This document shows, piece by piece, positions 33,125 through 42,725 of a DNA stretch of 64,000 nt (position 1 is its first letter; each line of letters begins with the position of its first letter). This DNA comes from Trichormus variabilis 0441. GTDB lineage: Bacteria > Cyanobacteriota > Cyanobacteriia > Cyanobacteriales > Nostocaceae. A program made the position numbers and the translations under genes. Location: contig NZ_CP047242.1 of NCBI RefSeq assembly GCF_009856605.1, positions 3,292,001 through 3,356,000 on the forward strand, read 5' to 3'. The notes beneath the pieces were generated by a model. The model ran no database searches. It saw only the letters and a list, made by a program, of their open reading frames with translations, and had not been told where the DNA came from.

Positions 33125-33529
33125 TTACAGTGTAAATTCATACTCAGGGTGAAAACTCCAACCCAAAGCGCGAGTTATCTGATCAGGTAAAGTTAAAGGG
33201 TTAAAAGGTTTAGCGATCGCCTGAACCACACCAAGCTGCTGAAGTTGCTGTGACGTAAACCAATCTGCTCTGACACTCAACAGAATCACGGGAATTGTTT
33301 TTAGTGAATGGTTTCCATGCAATCTGTGGAGAAACGTAGTAAAGTCCATACCCGGCATCAAAACATCAAGTAGGATTACATCAGGACGTTCTATCTCTAG
33401 GTGTTTCAGCCCAGCTTGAGCAGAAGCAGCAGTTACCACGTTCCATCCCACCAAATCATTTAAGCAAATTTTTACAAGTTCTCGAATCGTCGGTTCATCA
33501 TCAATCAATAATATTTTCTTGATTGTCAT
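33125..33529 (-). CDS. Single-domain response regulator
   Basis: 134-residue REC domain: IDDE acidic pair, phosphoacceptor Asp in VILLDVLMPGMDF, conserved Thr/Ser position as LLSVRA, and Lys in AIAKPFNP. The start at 33529 is chosen because a longer frame reaches back through the MITE-like repeat at 33567. The DG usual after the phosphorylation site is DF. It is the last gene of the phosphorelay operon, cut off from it by the repeat. Likely a CheY-like output or phosphate shuttle. Confidence 0.88.
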   Translation of the reverse strand: MTIKKILLIDDEPTIRELVKICLNDLVGWNVVTAASAQAGLKHLEIERPDVILLDVLMPGMDFTTFLHRLHGNHSLKTIPVILLSVRADWFTSQQLQQLGVVQAIAKPFNPLTLPDQITRALGWSFHPEYEFTL

Positions 33530-33566
33530 GATTAAAATGCTGTGAAAACTGGAATTTATTAATTCA

Positions 33567-33730
33567 ACGTGAGTTCGATAAATTCGGAAGAACCCCTCTC
33601 CAAACCTCTCCCCGACGCGGGGAGAGGCTTCAAAACCTTTATTGTTTGTCAATATTTCCTGGTCTTTACTCCCCTCTCCGCGTCGGAGAGGGGTTGGGGG
33701 AGAGGTCAAAAAAGACTTGTCGAATTCACG
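33567..33730. repeat. MITE-like element, second copy
   Basis: 164 bases with terminal inverted repeats ACGTGAGTTCGA / CGTGAATTCGA and flanked on both sides by TTAATTCA (33559-33566, 33731-33738), a likely 8-base target duplication. The interior CCCCTCTCC / GGAGAGGGG foldback matches the element at 14161. It separates two response regulator genes. Confidence 0.78.
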
Positions 33731-33787
33731 TTAATTCAGGTTAAATCAAGAAGATAAGAAACTTATAAGGATAAAAGGATAATTGGT

Positions 33788-33820
33788 AGATCCCCGACTT
33801 TTTTAAAAAGTCGGGGATCT
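33788..33820. terminator. Palindrome AGATCCCCGACT...AGTCGGGGATCT
   Basis: AGATCCCCGACTTTTT pairs with AAAAAGTCGGGGATCT around a single base. It lies 20 bases after the response regulator at 33841, so it may end that transcript. It is also a dispersed repeat related to the hairpin at 18304. Confidence 0.65.
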
Positions 33821-33840
33821 GCACACTGAGATTTACCTAA

Positions 33841-34218
33841 CTAATCACTCCAACCAAGCATTTGCATGATTTGTTCGCAAATCAGTAATGGGTTGAATGG
33901 TTTAGTGATGACTCCGGCTATATCCAATTGAGCAAAGCGCTTGTAATCATCTGGTAATACCTTAGCCGTGAGCAAAATTATGGGAATATCCTGAGTCTTA
34001 GGATTAGCTTTTATTTGCTCGTAAACTTGAAACCCATCCATGTCAGGCATTGACACATCAAGGAGAACTACATCCACCAGATACTTTTGGACTTTCAAAA
34101 GTCCTTCACGACCCGATTGAACGATAATTGCCTCCCATCCTCCCAAATCCTCTAAGCAGGTACAGGCAAGGTCTCGCAGCGACTCTTCATCGTCAATTAC
34201 CAAGATGCGTTTGCTCAT
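33841..34218 (-). CDS. Single-domain response regulator
   Basis: 125-residue REC domain with IDDEE, phosphoacceptor Asp in VVLLDVSMPDMDG, LLTAK and the Lys in ITKPFNP. Its ATG overlaps the kinase stop codon by 4 bases (ATGA type), so translation is coupled. It is the natural phosphorylation partner of the kinase. No output domain. Confidence 0.93.
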   Translation of the reverse strand: MSKRILVIDDEESLRDLACTCLEDLGGWEAIIVQSGREGLLKVQKYLVDVVLLDVSMPDMDGFQVYEQIKANPKTQDIPIILLTAKVLPDDYKRFAQLDIAGVITKPFNPLLICEQIMQMLGWSD

Positions 34219-37200
34219 AGTTCTTTTACTGATATTGGCAAAGTGAAATAAAAGGTGCTGCCTTCACCAAGGGTACTTTCTGCCCAAATACTACCATCAT
34301 GCTGTTGAATAATACTTTGACAAATTGCCAAACCTAAACCTGTACCACCCTTAGCACGAGCGTCAGAGATGTCCACTTGCTGAAAACGTTCAAATATTGT
34401 TTCTAGTTTGTTGGCAGGGATACCTCTGCCTTGGTCTTGGACTTTAAACAGTACCCAGTCTGATTGGGGTTGAGCAGACAAAGTAATCACTGAGTTATGA
34501 GGAGAAAACTTGATGGCGTTGCTCAATAAATTGATGAGGGTTTGAATAATTAAGTCGGGAGAAGCCCAAACGCAAGCGGTGGTGGGAGTCAGGGAAATTG
34601 TGATAGCAGATGCTAGGGCGATTGACTGTACTCCTTCTACAGCTCGTTGCATTAAATCTGCGGCATGGCAGACTTCTTTGACAAGTTGTACTCGCCCAGA
34701 AGACAAACGTTCTAAATCCAAAATATCATTTACCAACCGCACGAGGCGATCGCTATTTGTTAAAGCTTGTTGGATCATCCATTTGGCTTTTTGTGATTTG
34801 TTGTCGTATATACCAGTGTTCAACAGTCCTAAAAATCCTTGAATGGCTGTGAGTGGGGTACGCAGTTCATGACTGACGATAGAAATGAACTCATTTTTTA
34901 TCTGTTCAATAGCTTGTTGTTCGGTGATATCTTGGATTTGCAGCACATAGTACAACGGTTGATTCTGGCAATCTCGCACCAGGGACAAGCTTGTTAGTCC
35001 CCAAGCAATGCGTCCTCCATTACACAGGTAACGCAACTCTACCTGAACTCTGGGATTCTGATTACTCAAAACTTGTGTGATGCAGTTTTCTAGCCGATGA
35101 ATATCTTCTGGGTGAATGATCTCAAATGCCTGGAAGCTGAAAAATTCTAACTCAGAATAGCCCAACATTTCCCTGAGCATGGGATTGGCTTGCAACCATT
35201 GTTGATCCTCCAATCCCAGCAACGCCATACCAATGGGAGCATCATAAAACGCGTGGCGAAATCTCTCTTCACTCTCACGCAAAGCGGCCTCGGCTTGTTT
35301 AAGGTCAGTGATATCTAATACAACTCCGTACCAAGCAATTTCACCATTGGAGCGACGTTCTGGCCGGGAGTTGGCGCGTACCCACTTGACTTTGCCAGAG
35401 GGTGTAATAATTCGCCATTCATGAGCAAAGGGTTTGAGGGTTTTGAGGCTACGAGTTGTTAGCTGATTGTAGAGAGCGAGATCATCAGGATGAACTTGTT
35501 GATAAGTCAGTAGAGGATCTGCCAAAACCTGATGGGGTTCTAATTCTTGAATTTCTTGCACCCCGGAACTGATATATTCATAACGCATTTGATTTATATC
35601 TGGGTAATAAGCCAAAATATAAATCTGTGCCGGAGAAGCGGCGGCAATTTTTTGAAAGCGAGCTTCACTTTGTAGCAGGGCGGTTTCGGCTCGCTTGCGC
35701 TCAGTAATATCTGTTACTCGTACTAGATAAACCACTTGGTTAGTGATAACCGACGGTCGGTCGCAGACCATCGTCACTTCCTTGGCTGCGAGGTTGCCCC
35801 AAAACAAATTTCCTTTGCGCGTCAGGTATTGAATTTCCGTGTTCCAAACACCTTTTTGCTGGATTTGGGTGGTGATTTGTGCCAGTTCGTCTGAGGTAAA
35901 TGGTTGCAGTTGAAGAGTGTTAACTTTAATACTAATTAGTTCACTTTTACTGTCAGCTTCAAATAGTTCTACTGCTCGACGATTACAGTCGGCAATTAAC
36001 AGTGTTTGCGGATCTACTAAGAACAGAGCATCAGCCGATTCATTATAAATGCTTTCACACAAGTCTTTTTGCCGTCGCAGTTCTAATTCGGCAATTTTGC
36101 GTAAGTGCAGCTCGTTGTAGAGCGCCAAGCTAGTTTGACCCAATTGTTCCATTGATCGGATAATAAATTGGGTCAAAAATAATCCTAAAGCGATCGCTCC
36201 TGCTAAAGCCCCAATAGTAAAAATTATTGTTAGGCGTGTATTGGCATCAATTTCTGCGGTAAAGTCTGAGGCGGGGATCACTGTCACAATCAACCAGTCA
36301 AGTCCTAATTGGTCGTTGTAAGGGATAACGAGAAGAAATTGCTTTTTGCCTTTGATGTCAAAATTGAGCTGCTTTGCGGTCTGAATTTGAGCTAAATTAC
36401 CAAAGTGCGATCGCAGATGTTCACCCGCTAAACGAATTAGGGGTTGCTGACTTTGTATCACCTGGAGCCGTTGATTTTGTGTCCCACCCATACCTGTCAG
36501 GAATGGTTGTTCAGGGGTTGAAGACGCAACCATTAATCCTGAACGCTCCATAATAAATACCTGTCCGTGAGTACCCACCCGCAATTGCTGGAGGAACTTA
36601 CTAATGCTCACAAGGTCTATATCGCTGGTGAAAACCCCCAGAAGTTCTTGTCTTTGGTTATAAAGCGGGTAGCTAGCAGCAATTCCTAAGCCTCTGGAAG
36701 TCGGTACATATAAATAAACCGATGTCCACGTTGGTTTGCCTGTGGAGAGCGCCTGTTGATAGAAAGGTCTTTGAGTGCCATCATAATTATGCTGATGAAC
36801 TAATAATTTCTTCCGTTTTCTTTGACTATCTACGCTATACACATAAAGCTCTCCTTTTTTAAAATCTTTGGTCGAGGAAATGGTAACACCCCGTTCATCG
36901 TTGCCGGCTCCAATCAGTCCCCCTTGAGGATTGATAAAATGGACTCTCAGAGAAGCAAATTCTTGAACCTGAGCAAAAAAATAACGTTCTAAACTTTGAG
37001 GGTTGGTAACGTCTATATGTTGGAGTGTGCTGGCTTGAACATTGAGACGGTTAATTAAATGTGGAGTCTTTAAATAATTACTTAAATATAAATGAATGCG
37101 ATCGCTCATCTCATTCATCAACTGATATGCCAAGCTATTGACTGAATTTTGGGAATTTTGCCATGATACATAACTGACTAAACCTGTTGTTCCCCCTATT

Positions 37201-37295
37201 AACAGCACAAAGGGAACGGTGAGGATAAATTGTAAGGAAATTTTCAGCTTTTCGTTGTTAGCTGACCTTTTCCTAAAAAGATTGGAGAGCCTCAC
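34215..37295 (-). CDS. Sensor histidine kinase with dCache and three PAS domains
   Basis: 1026 residues from GTG (GGAGG 8 bases before). Membrane segment at about 28-50, extracellular dCache sensor 60-350, second membrane segment 360-385, PAS domains near 410-535, 550-670 and 680-800, dimerisation box HELRTPLTAIQGF near 808, and an HATPase with NLLSNAIKFSP, DQGRGIP and GTGLGLAI. A complete kinase that senses a small extracellular ligand and perhaps an internal signal. It lies 17 bases after the multi-REC gene in the same operon. Confidence 0.93.
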   Translation of the reverse strand: MRLSNLFRKRSANNEKLKISLQFILTVPFVLLIGGTTGLVSYVSWQNSQNSVNSLAYQLMNEMSDRIHLYLSNYLKTPHLINRLNVQASTLQHIDVTNPQSLERYFFAQVQEFASLRVHFINPQGGLIGAGNDERGVTISSTKDFKKGELYVYSVDSQRKRKKLLVHQHNYDGTQRPFYQQALSTGKPTWTSVYLYVPTSRGLGIAASYPLYNQRQELLGVFTSDIDLVSISKFLQQLRVGTHGQVFIMERSGLMVASSTPEQPFLTGMGGTQNQRLQVIQSQQPLIRLAGEHLRSHFGNLAQIQTAKQLNFDIKGKKQFLLVIPYNDQLGLDWLIVTVIPASDFTAEIDANTRLTIIFTIGALAGAIALGLFLTQFIIRSMEQLGQTSLALYNELHLRKIAELELRRQKDLCESIYNESADALFLVDPQTLLIADCNRRAVELFEADSKSELISIKVNTLQLQPFTSDELAQITTQIQQKGVWNTEIQYLTRKGNLFWGNLAAKEVTMVCDRPSVITNQVVYLVRVTDITERKRAETALLQSEARFQKIAAASPAQIYILAYYPDINQMRYEYISSGVQEIQELEPHQVLADPLLTYQQVHPDDLALYNQLTTRSLKTLKPFAHEWRIITPSGKVKWVRANSRPERRSNGEIAWYGVVLDITDLKQAEAALRESEERFRHAFYDAPIGMALLGLEDQQWLQANPMLREMLGYSELEFFSFQAFEIIHPEDIHRLENCITQVLSNQNPRVQVELRYLCNGGRIAWGLTSLSLVRDCQNQPLYYVLQIQDITEQQAIEQIKNEFISIVSHELRTPLTAIQGFLGLLNTGIYDNKSQKAKWMIQQALTNSDRLVRLVNDILDLERLSSGRVQLVKEVCHAADLMQRAVEGVQSIALASAITISLTPTTACVWASPDLIIQTLINLLSNAIKFSPHNSVITLSAQPQSDWVLFKVQDQGRGIPANKLETIFERFQQVDISDARAKGGTGLGLAICQSIIQQHDGSIWAESTLGEGSTFYFTLPISVKEL

Positions 37296-37312
37296 CTTTG
37301 CATCCTCCAGTT

Positions 37313-39154
37313 CTAGGTTTTGAGTTTTTGCTGTAAACGAGAACGATTAATCCGGTTAATGACACGAGTTATTAATTCTGGCCCGACTACAGGCTTACCA
37401 ATAAAATCATCGGCTCCTGCGGCAAACACCTGTTGAATGGATTTGATGTCTGTGTGGACAGTAACTACTAAAATAGGCACATTTCCCCAATGAGAATCTT
37501 GTCTCACTACACGGCACAAGTCAATACCACTATATGTAGGCATTTCTAAATCGATCATTAATAAGTCAGGAGTTGTAGTAATTAATGTCTCCCAAAATTT
37601 CTGCGGATTTTGCAAGGTCTTTACCGCCAGTCCCCAAGGTTTGAGTAAATTGCTCAATATATCCAACATCACCGGATCATCGTCGATAACCATCACCTTT
37701 CCTTGACTACCTTGGAATTGAGCTAACATTTGGGTAATTACCTGGAATACTTCAGTATTGGTAGGTTTGGTGAGAAAACGCTGCACTCCCAAACGCGCAA
37801 CAGCTACTCGCTGCATAAGATTATCTTGCTCTGCTATGACAAGAATTGGCGTATTAGGAAACTGTTGTTTGAGTTGCTCCAATAATTTTAGACTTTTTTG
37901 ACTCGATTTCTGCCCATTGATCTTGAGTAAAATTACCTTGGGAAACTGAGAAAAACTTTGTTGATAGCTCTCCCAATTGAGGGCTACTTCTATCCTCACT
38001 CCCCAAACAGCAGCTTCTATTTTCAGTTGATTGGCAAAAGATTCATCATTGATAACCAGTACTAAAGGAAGTGGAACTGGCTCAAGTTGTTCAATGGTAA
38101 AGGAAATAGGCGATTGACTGAGTGCTTCTTTGAGTTGCCCAATCAGTTCCGAGAGTTGCACAGCATCTTCTAACGCTAAATTTTCGTCCCTCATTAGTAG
38201 ATGTTCAATTGCTCGCGCTAACTTTGAACCTGTTTCGTAACCAAAAGATCCCAGCGTCCCTGCTAGTTTGTGTGCTTCGTTACTGGCTTCTTGCCTGAGT
38301 TCGGGCAGCAATTGTCCTGTATGTAAGGCTTGTTCGGCTCGCTCTAGCAAAGTTACTCGTTGGGCAAAGGTATCTTTGTAGCGTTCTATGGTTTTATTTA
38401 TGGCAGCAATTGCTGTTTGATTTTTGGTTTTTCGCAGTCCATCTGTCTTTCGACTTTGTTCGCCGTCTTGAGTTTGCGGTGGCATCTTTAGTCGATAACC
38501 CAAGCCATAGACGGTTTCCAGCAGTTCGGCAGACATCCCCACCATCTTGAGCTTTTGTCGCAAATCTTTAATCAAATTAGTGACAGCTCCTTCACTTGGT
38601 GTAGCATCAATTGACCACAGGCGATCGATAATTTCGCTACGGCTAAAGATACGCTGGGGATTACGTAAAAACAACCCTAGCAGGCTATATTCCTTAGGGC
38701 TTAAAGATATAGGCTGTCCTTTATAGGTAACTTCTGCGGAGATAACATTAACATCAAGATTTTCCCAACTCAGCAAGTTAGGTATTAGTTCCGTCTTGCC
38801 TCGGCGCAGCAATGCTCGTATCCGCGCCAGCAGTTCTGAGATATCGTAGGGTTTGGTAACATAATCATCTGCACCTGCATCTAATCCTTTGACAACATCA
38901 GCACTCTGATCTTTGGCTGTAAGTAAAAGAATCGGTTTTTGAATGCCCTGAGCGCGGAGTTGCCGACAAAGGTTGATACCATCAAGTTTAGGAATCAGCA
39001 GATCCAACAATATCAAGTCAAAATTTGATAAAGTCGCCAGTGTTAACCCATTTTGACCATCTGTTGCCAGTTCAACTGTATAGTACTCAGCCGTGAGAAC
39101 CTCACGCAGTAAGGTCGCCGTTATTACATCGTCCTCTACCAGCAGAATTTTCAC
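37313..39154 (-). CDS. Multidomain response regulator REC-wHTH-Hpt-REC-REC
   Basis: 613 residues from GTG. REC1 (1-115, LILLDLLIPKLDG), OmpR-type winged helix (125-228, ending VYGLGYRL), Hpt (about 250-345, His in NEAHKLAGTLGSFG), REC2 (about 370-480) and REC3 (490-605, LLMIDLEMPTYSG). REC2 looks dead: the phosphoacceptor position reads ILLKINGQ with Lys instead of Asp. The protein can receive phosphate at REC1 or REC3, relay it through the Hpt and bind DNA. First gene of the operon with the kinase. Confidence 0.93.
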   Translation of the reverse strand: MKILLVEDDVITATLLREVLTAEYYTVELATDGQNGLTLATLSNFDLILLDLLIPKLDGINLCRQLRAQGIQKPILLLTAKDQSADVVKGLDAGADDYVTKPYDISELLARIRALLRRGKTELIPNLLSWENLDVNVISAEVTYKGQPISLSPKEYSLLGLFLRNPQRIFSRSEIIDRLWSIDATPSEGAVTNLIKDLRQKLKMVGMSAELLETVYGLGYRLKMPPQTQDGEQSRKTDGLRKTKNQTAIAAINKTIERYKDTFAQRVTLLERAEQALHTGQLLPELRQEASNEAHKLAGTLGSFGYETGSKLARAIEHLLMRDENLALEDAVQLSELIGQLKEALSQSPISFTIEQLEPVPLPLVLVINDESFANQLKIEAAVWGVRIEVALNWESYQQSFSQFPKVILLKINGQKSSQKSLKLLEQLKQQFPNTPILVIAEQDNLMQRVAVARLGVQRFLTKPTNTEVFQVITQMLAQFQGSQGKVMVIDDDPVMLDILSNLLKPWGLAVKTLQNPQKFWETLITTTPDLLMIDLEMPTYSGIDLCRVVRQDSHWGNVPILVVTVHTDIKSIQQVFAAGADDFIGKPVVGPELITRVINRINRSRLQQKLKT

Positions 39155-39410
39155 AACTTCTACTATTTACTCACCAAGAATTGATATGATTCAGTACGCG
39201 AACAAATGCTGAATCTTTAAAGAGTTAAGCCCACGCGAGAAAAGTGCTTTGTAATGTTTTGGCTATGACTTTATTCAGCCGATTTCAGCAAATATTCCCT
39301 AATATACATCTATTTGCTTGATCAAGCAAGCCCAAATAATAAAAAGACAGTTAAGTGTTCCCATGTATTTCAGGCGATCGCACAATCACCCCATCTATAG
39401 CCAAACAATT

Positions 39411-39436
39411 TTCTTAACTGTCTTAACTGTCCTTGA
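39411..39436 (+). repeat. Third iteron cluster (TCTTAACTG type)
   Basis: TTCTTAACTG, TCTTAACTG, TCCTTGA in perfect 9-base period, 277 bases before the peptidase gene at 39713; a reversed single copy (AAAGACAGTTAAGTG) lies at 39343. A GTAGGGTGGCATTGCTCACC palindrome-family copy is at 39616. I see no gene in 39155-39712. Confidence 0.6.
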
Positions 39437-39712
39437 ATTTCTACTATAAAGCTGAGATAATCCAACCTTGTATAAGCAACAAAATAAGGAGATTCTAAGT
39501 ATAACAAAGTTAAGATTTTTGATGAATATATGTGAATGAAAACTTTGTTGGTGCTGAGATTATTTCTGAAGCTGTAATCTGTTTTCTAAACAGGCAATGC
39601 AAACATCAAGTATTAGTAGGGTGGCATTGCTCACCCCACTTGTATTGCAAAAATTAAATATTCATTTTACATATCCCTAGTTAGTAGATACACATATCTA
39701 AGAAGACAAAAA

Positions 39713-40378
39713 ATGGATCTTGATAACTTATCTCAAATTTCTAAACGAGATTTGGAAATTATTCAACTACATCAATTTCAGCAACCCATCTACTGTTGCA
39801 ACGTCACAGCAATTGCCTATGCCTGCACTGCATTGGGATATTTGACAACCGTTGATGATATTTTCTACACCACCCAACTGCCGATCGCATCAGTTTTAGA
39901 TGATGGCATGACATTAGCAGAAACTTACGACACCTGTCGAACTTATTTGGAAAGAAAGGGATTACCATTATCCATTCGCGTAGAGCATTTTGATAAACCT
40001 AGTATGACCCTCGAAGCATTCATCCGCGAAGTTGAAATTGCCGTTTGTGATGAAACTGATGTCCACATCCTTAACTTTAATACTCGTATTGCCCATGAAA
40101 ATCCCAGCTTAGAAGGTGGTCACTTCTCATTATTAGCAGATTATCATCCACAGACTCAAGAAATCACCATTGCAGATACCAATCCCAAACGGTATACCAG
40201 ATTTTGGAAATGCCCAATTCAGCGTCTATATACAGCTTGTGTAGATAAAGACTCCGCATCCAATCGCGCTCGTGGCATGATTGTACTTCGCAGACAGGAA
40301 AAAGCCAATCTCCCAGGTAATGGAGTCGTTCATCCAGCAGAAGTCGCCTTGAACGCTCTCCATTCTGAAAACGGATAA
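39713..40378 (+). CDS. Phytochelatin synthase-like cysteine peptidase
   Basis: 221 residues resembling the papain-fold catalytic domain of phytochelatin synthase. Seen: nucleophile region QPIYCCNVTAIAYACTALG (about residues 24-42), then GGHFSLLADYHPQTQEI with the His, and the Asp in IADTNPKRYTRFW. Bacterial members usually cleave glutathione or glutathione conjugates rather than polymerise it. The double Cys (CC) at the active site makes the exact nucleophile unclear. The C-terminal 30 residues are an extension. Metal or thiol stress or peptide trimming are possible roles. It stands alone. Confidence 0.75.
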   Translation: MDLDNLSQISKRDLEIIQLHQFQQPIYCCNVTAIAYACTALGYLTTVDDIFYTTQLPIASVLDDGMTLAETYDTCRTYLERKGLPLSIRVEHFDKPSMTLEAFIREVEIAVCDETDVHILNFNTRIAHENPSLEGGHFSLLADYHPQTQEITIADTNPKRYTRFWKCPIQRLYTACVDKDSASNRARGMIVLRRQEKANLPGNGVVHPAEVALNALHSENG

Positions 40379-40380
40379 TA

Positions 40381-41958
40381 TCAATTTTTAGAAAAACCGC
40401 AAATTTCAATTTCTTCTTGACTAAAAGTATCTTTTAATATCTTGCGGAGAACACGCTGTATATGCAAATGTTTTCCAGGCTTAACTTTTGTCAGGGTCAA
40501 CAGTAATATATTGTTCTCACCAAAATGTTCTATTCCAGCTACGCGAGTTGGTTCTATAACATCTTGTTCATGTAGCTTTAGCTGCTGTCCTACCTTCTTA
40601 ACCACACTATATACATGATCTAAATTAGAGTTATATGAAACGCTCACTTCCACTCTGGCATATATATACTGCTTGGAGAAATTGATAATTGAGCCAATAT
40701 CTCCATTACGAATAATCTGTAATTGACCATCAGGATGGCGGATATGAGTGGTTCGCAATTCAATTGCCTCTACAACACCCTCAACGCTTCTCTCTTCCAT
40801 TTTCCCAGCTTCAACATAATCACCTACCAAGTAATAATTTTCAAACAAAATCAAAAATCCACAAACAACATCATTAATCAGGTTTTGCGCTCCCAGACCA
40901 ACTGCGATACCCACAATTCCTGCACCTGCTAAGATAGGCGCAGGGTCAATACCAATGAGCTTGAGTATAGTCACTCCGCCAGTAAAGTAGACAAAATATT
41001 TAGCAAAACTCCGTATTAAGGGAATCAGCGTCAGCCGTTTCTGTCGTTGTGAATCATTCACATCTGTAGTTTTGATATAAAACTCATCAAGAATGAAGTA
41101 AACGACTTCAATCAAAACATTACTAATAAAGAAAACTCCAATAATCTGCACAATTGTAGGAGTAAAAGAACTTATCCAAGCAATCGGTTCTATTTCTGGA
41201 ACAACGAGATTTACTATACCAACGTACAAAACATATTCCAAACACTTTTTTAAAAGAGGTATGAGATGGCGTAAACGTTCGTATAAGTTCAGTAAATTAT
41301 CAGAGCTAGAATATTTAAGACTTAGCGCATCGAGAGTATCAACGATAGTAGCAACAGCCTTAACGATGAGCAAACCAATCGTAACAGTAATGTATATTTT
41401 TAAAACAAGGTAAATATAGTTGGAAACTACTTCTGGGAGGTAAACAAATTTAGCACATAGGATGGCAGACGATAGCCATATACTATGAATAATAATCCTT
41501 TTTAAGGTTTTGAAGAAAGACTCAACACTTTCATCATTAGCTTTAATTTGATCGATCTTCTTAGCGTAGTTGCAAACCCAATTTATCCCACGACTTAAAG
41601 GTGGTATGCTAAATTTAACCAACATTAGCAAACTCACAGTTTTCCAGCTTGCCGTGAAGACATTGACCCAGAATTTATCAGGCAGACTACGAATCAAATT
41701 AAGCTGGAATTCCTGAACATTTCCACCTCGATAAATCACCATTCCATTGATAGCAACAAGCACCAGACATAGCACCACAGAAAGCAAAAGTAATATTTTG
41801 TTGATACTCCGATGCAAAAAAGTGATACTTGCAGTTTTACCTTGAAGCCAAGAAAATTTAGTAACTCGTTTGAGTATAATGCCAATTGACCAGTTGATGA
41901 GTAAGAAAAATACTATTAAAAATATGACTTCACCCAGGATAATTAGTATATTTATCAT
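40381..41958 (-). CDS. MscS-family mechanosensitive channel
   Basis: 525 residues from ATG 41958 (an in-frame TTG at 41970 adds four). Several hydrophobic helices precede the MscS pore helix region (ILAGAGIVGIAVGLGAQNL) and the beta domain (DYVEAGKMEERSVEGVVEAI, RHPDGQLQIIRNGDI). The extra N-terminal helices make it larger than E. coli MscS. It releases solutes on membrane tension. Convergent with the peptidase gene, 2 bases between them. Confidence 0.9.
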   Translation of the reverse strand: MINILIILGEVIFLIVFFLLINWSIGIILKRVTKFSWLQGKTASITFLHRSINKILLLLSVVLCLVLVAINGMVIYRGGNVQEFQLNLIRSLPDKFWVNVFTASWKTVSLLMLVKFSIPPLSRGINWVCNYAKKIDQIKANDESVESFFKTLKRIIIHSIWLSSAILCAKFVYLPEVVSNYIYLVLKIYITVTIGLLIVKAVATIVDTLDALSLKYSSSDNLLNLYERLRHLIPLLKKCLEYVLYVGIVNLVVPEIEPIAWISSFTPTIVQIIGVFFISNVLIEVVYFILDEFYIKTTDVNDSQRQKRLTLIPLIRSFAKYFVYFTGGVTILKLIGIDPAPILAGAGIVGIAVGLGAQNLINDVVCGFLILFENYYLVGDYVEAGKMEERSVEGVVEAIELRTTHIRHPDGQLQIIRNGDIGSIINFSKQYIYARVEVSVSYNSNLDHVYSVVKKVGQQLKLHEQDVIEPTRVAGIEHFGENNILLLTLTKVKPGKHLHIQRVLRKILKDTFSQEEIEICGFSKN

Positions 41959-42283
41959 TTTTAGTACCAATTTTTAATGAGAGATGTCCAGCTAAAATAA
42001 CTTGATTTTCAATTAAAAAATTCACATTTTATGTATGTTTTGTCTTGGAACTTATTAGCATTGCATCTTTTACTTAATAAACAAGCTTTGATCTACTAAA
42101 GCAAGCTTAACTTTGTCGTGTTTAGCTGAAGTATGGTTATTCACAAAAGTTTTTATATAAAGTGGTTACGGCATAATAAGCGATCGCCAGGAAGATTAAG
42201 ACTATAAATATACTCTCCTAATTGTTTGAAAGGCATAAGACTGCATTTGTCGATTCTTAAGGTCTCAGAATTTTAATCAGATT

Positions 42284-42320
42284 GCAAGGATAGTTAAGAC
42301 AGTTAAGATAATCAAGATAA
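42284..42320 (-). repeat. Fourth iteron cluster, reversed
   Basis: On the minus strand ATCTTAACTG, TCTTAACTA, TCCTTGC. It lies between the divergent channel and antiporter genes; the remaining part of 41971-42725 is AT-rich with no supported feature. Confidence 0.55.
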
Positions 42321-42725
42321 CTAATAATTTATGTGTATTAATTATTGAGCAAGTATAAAATATACTCATTATTCCTAATTTCATTTAATACTGATAGCTC
42401 TTTTTATACCAAGTTTTTAACTGGAAGTTAGCAACTCAAAAAATTAAGTGGAACTTAAAATTTAATATCTCATCACAAATAAACATTCTCTTCTAGAGAA
42501 ATTACGTAAAATATACCGTTCTAAAATAGAGTACTGTGTTTAATTTACATAGAAAATATTGCCAATTATTCATGAATTAAGAGCAAAATCATTCAGTATT
42601 TATAGTTGAATAATATTATCAGTAATCAAGATGAATTAACCTAAAATGTGCTAGGTAAGGTTGACATTTTCCACTCACTTGAAGAATTATCTTAGAGAAA
42701 CAAGGTATTCACTGTTGAGGAAACT

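Noticed and set aside
33530..33709. 60-residue N-terminal extension of the last response regulator
   Set aside because: It is read through the MITE-like repeat; the REC domain begins at the ATG at 33529.
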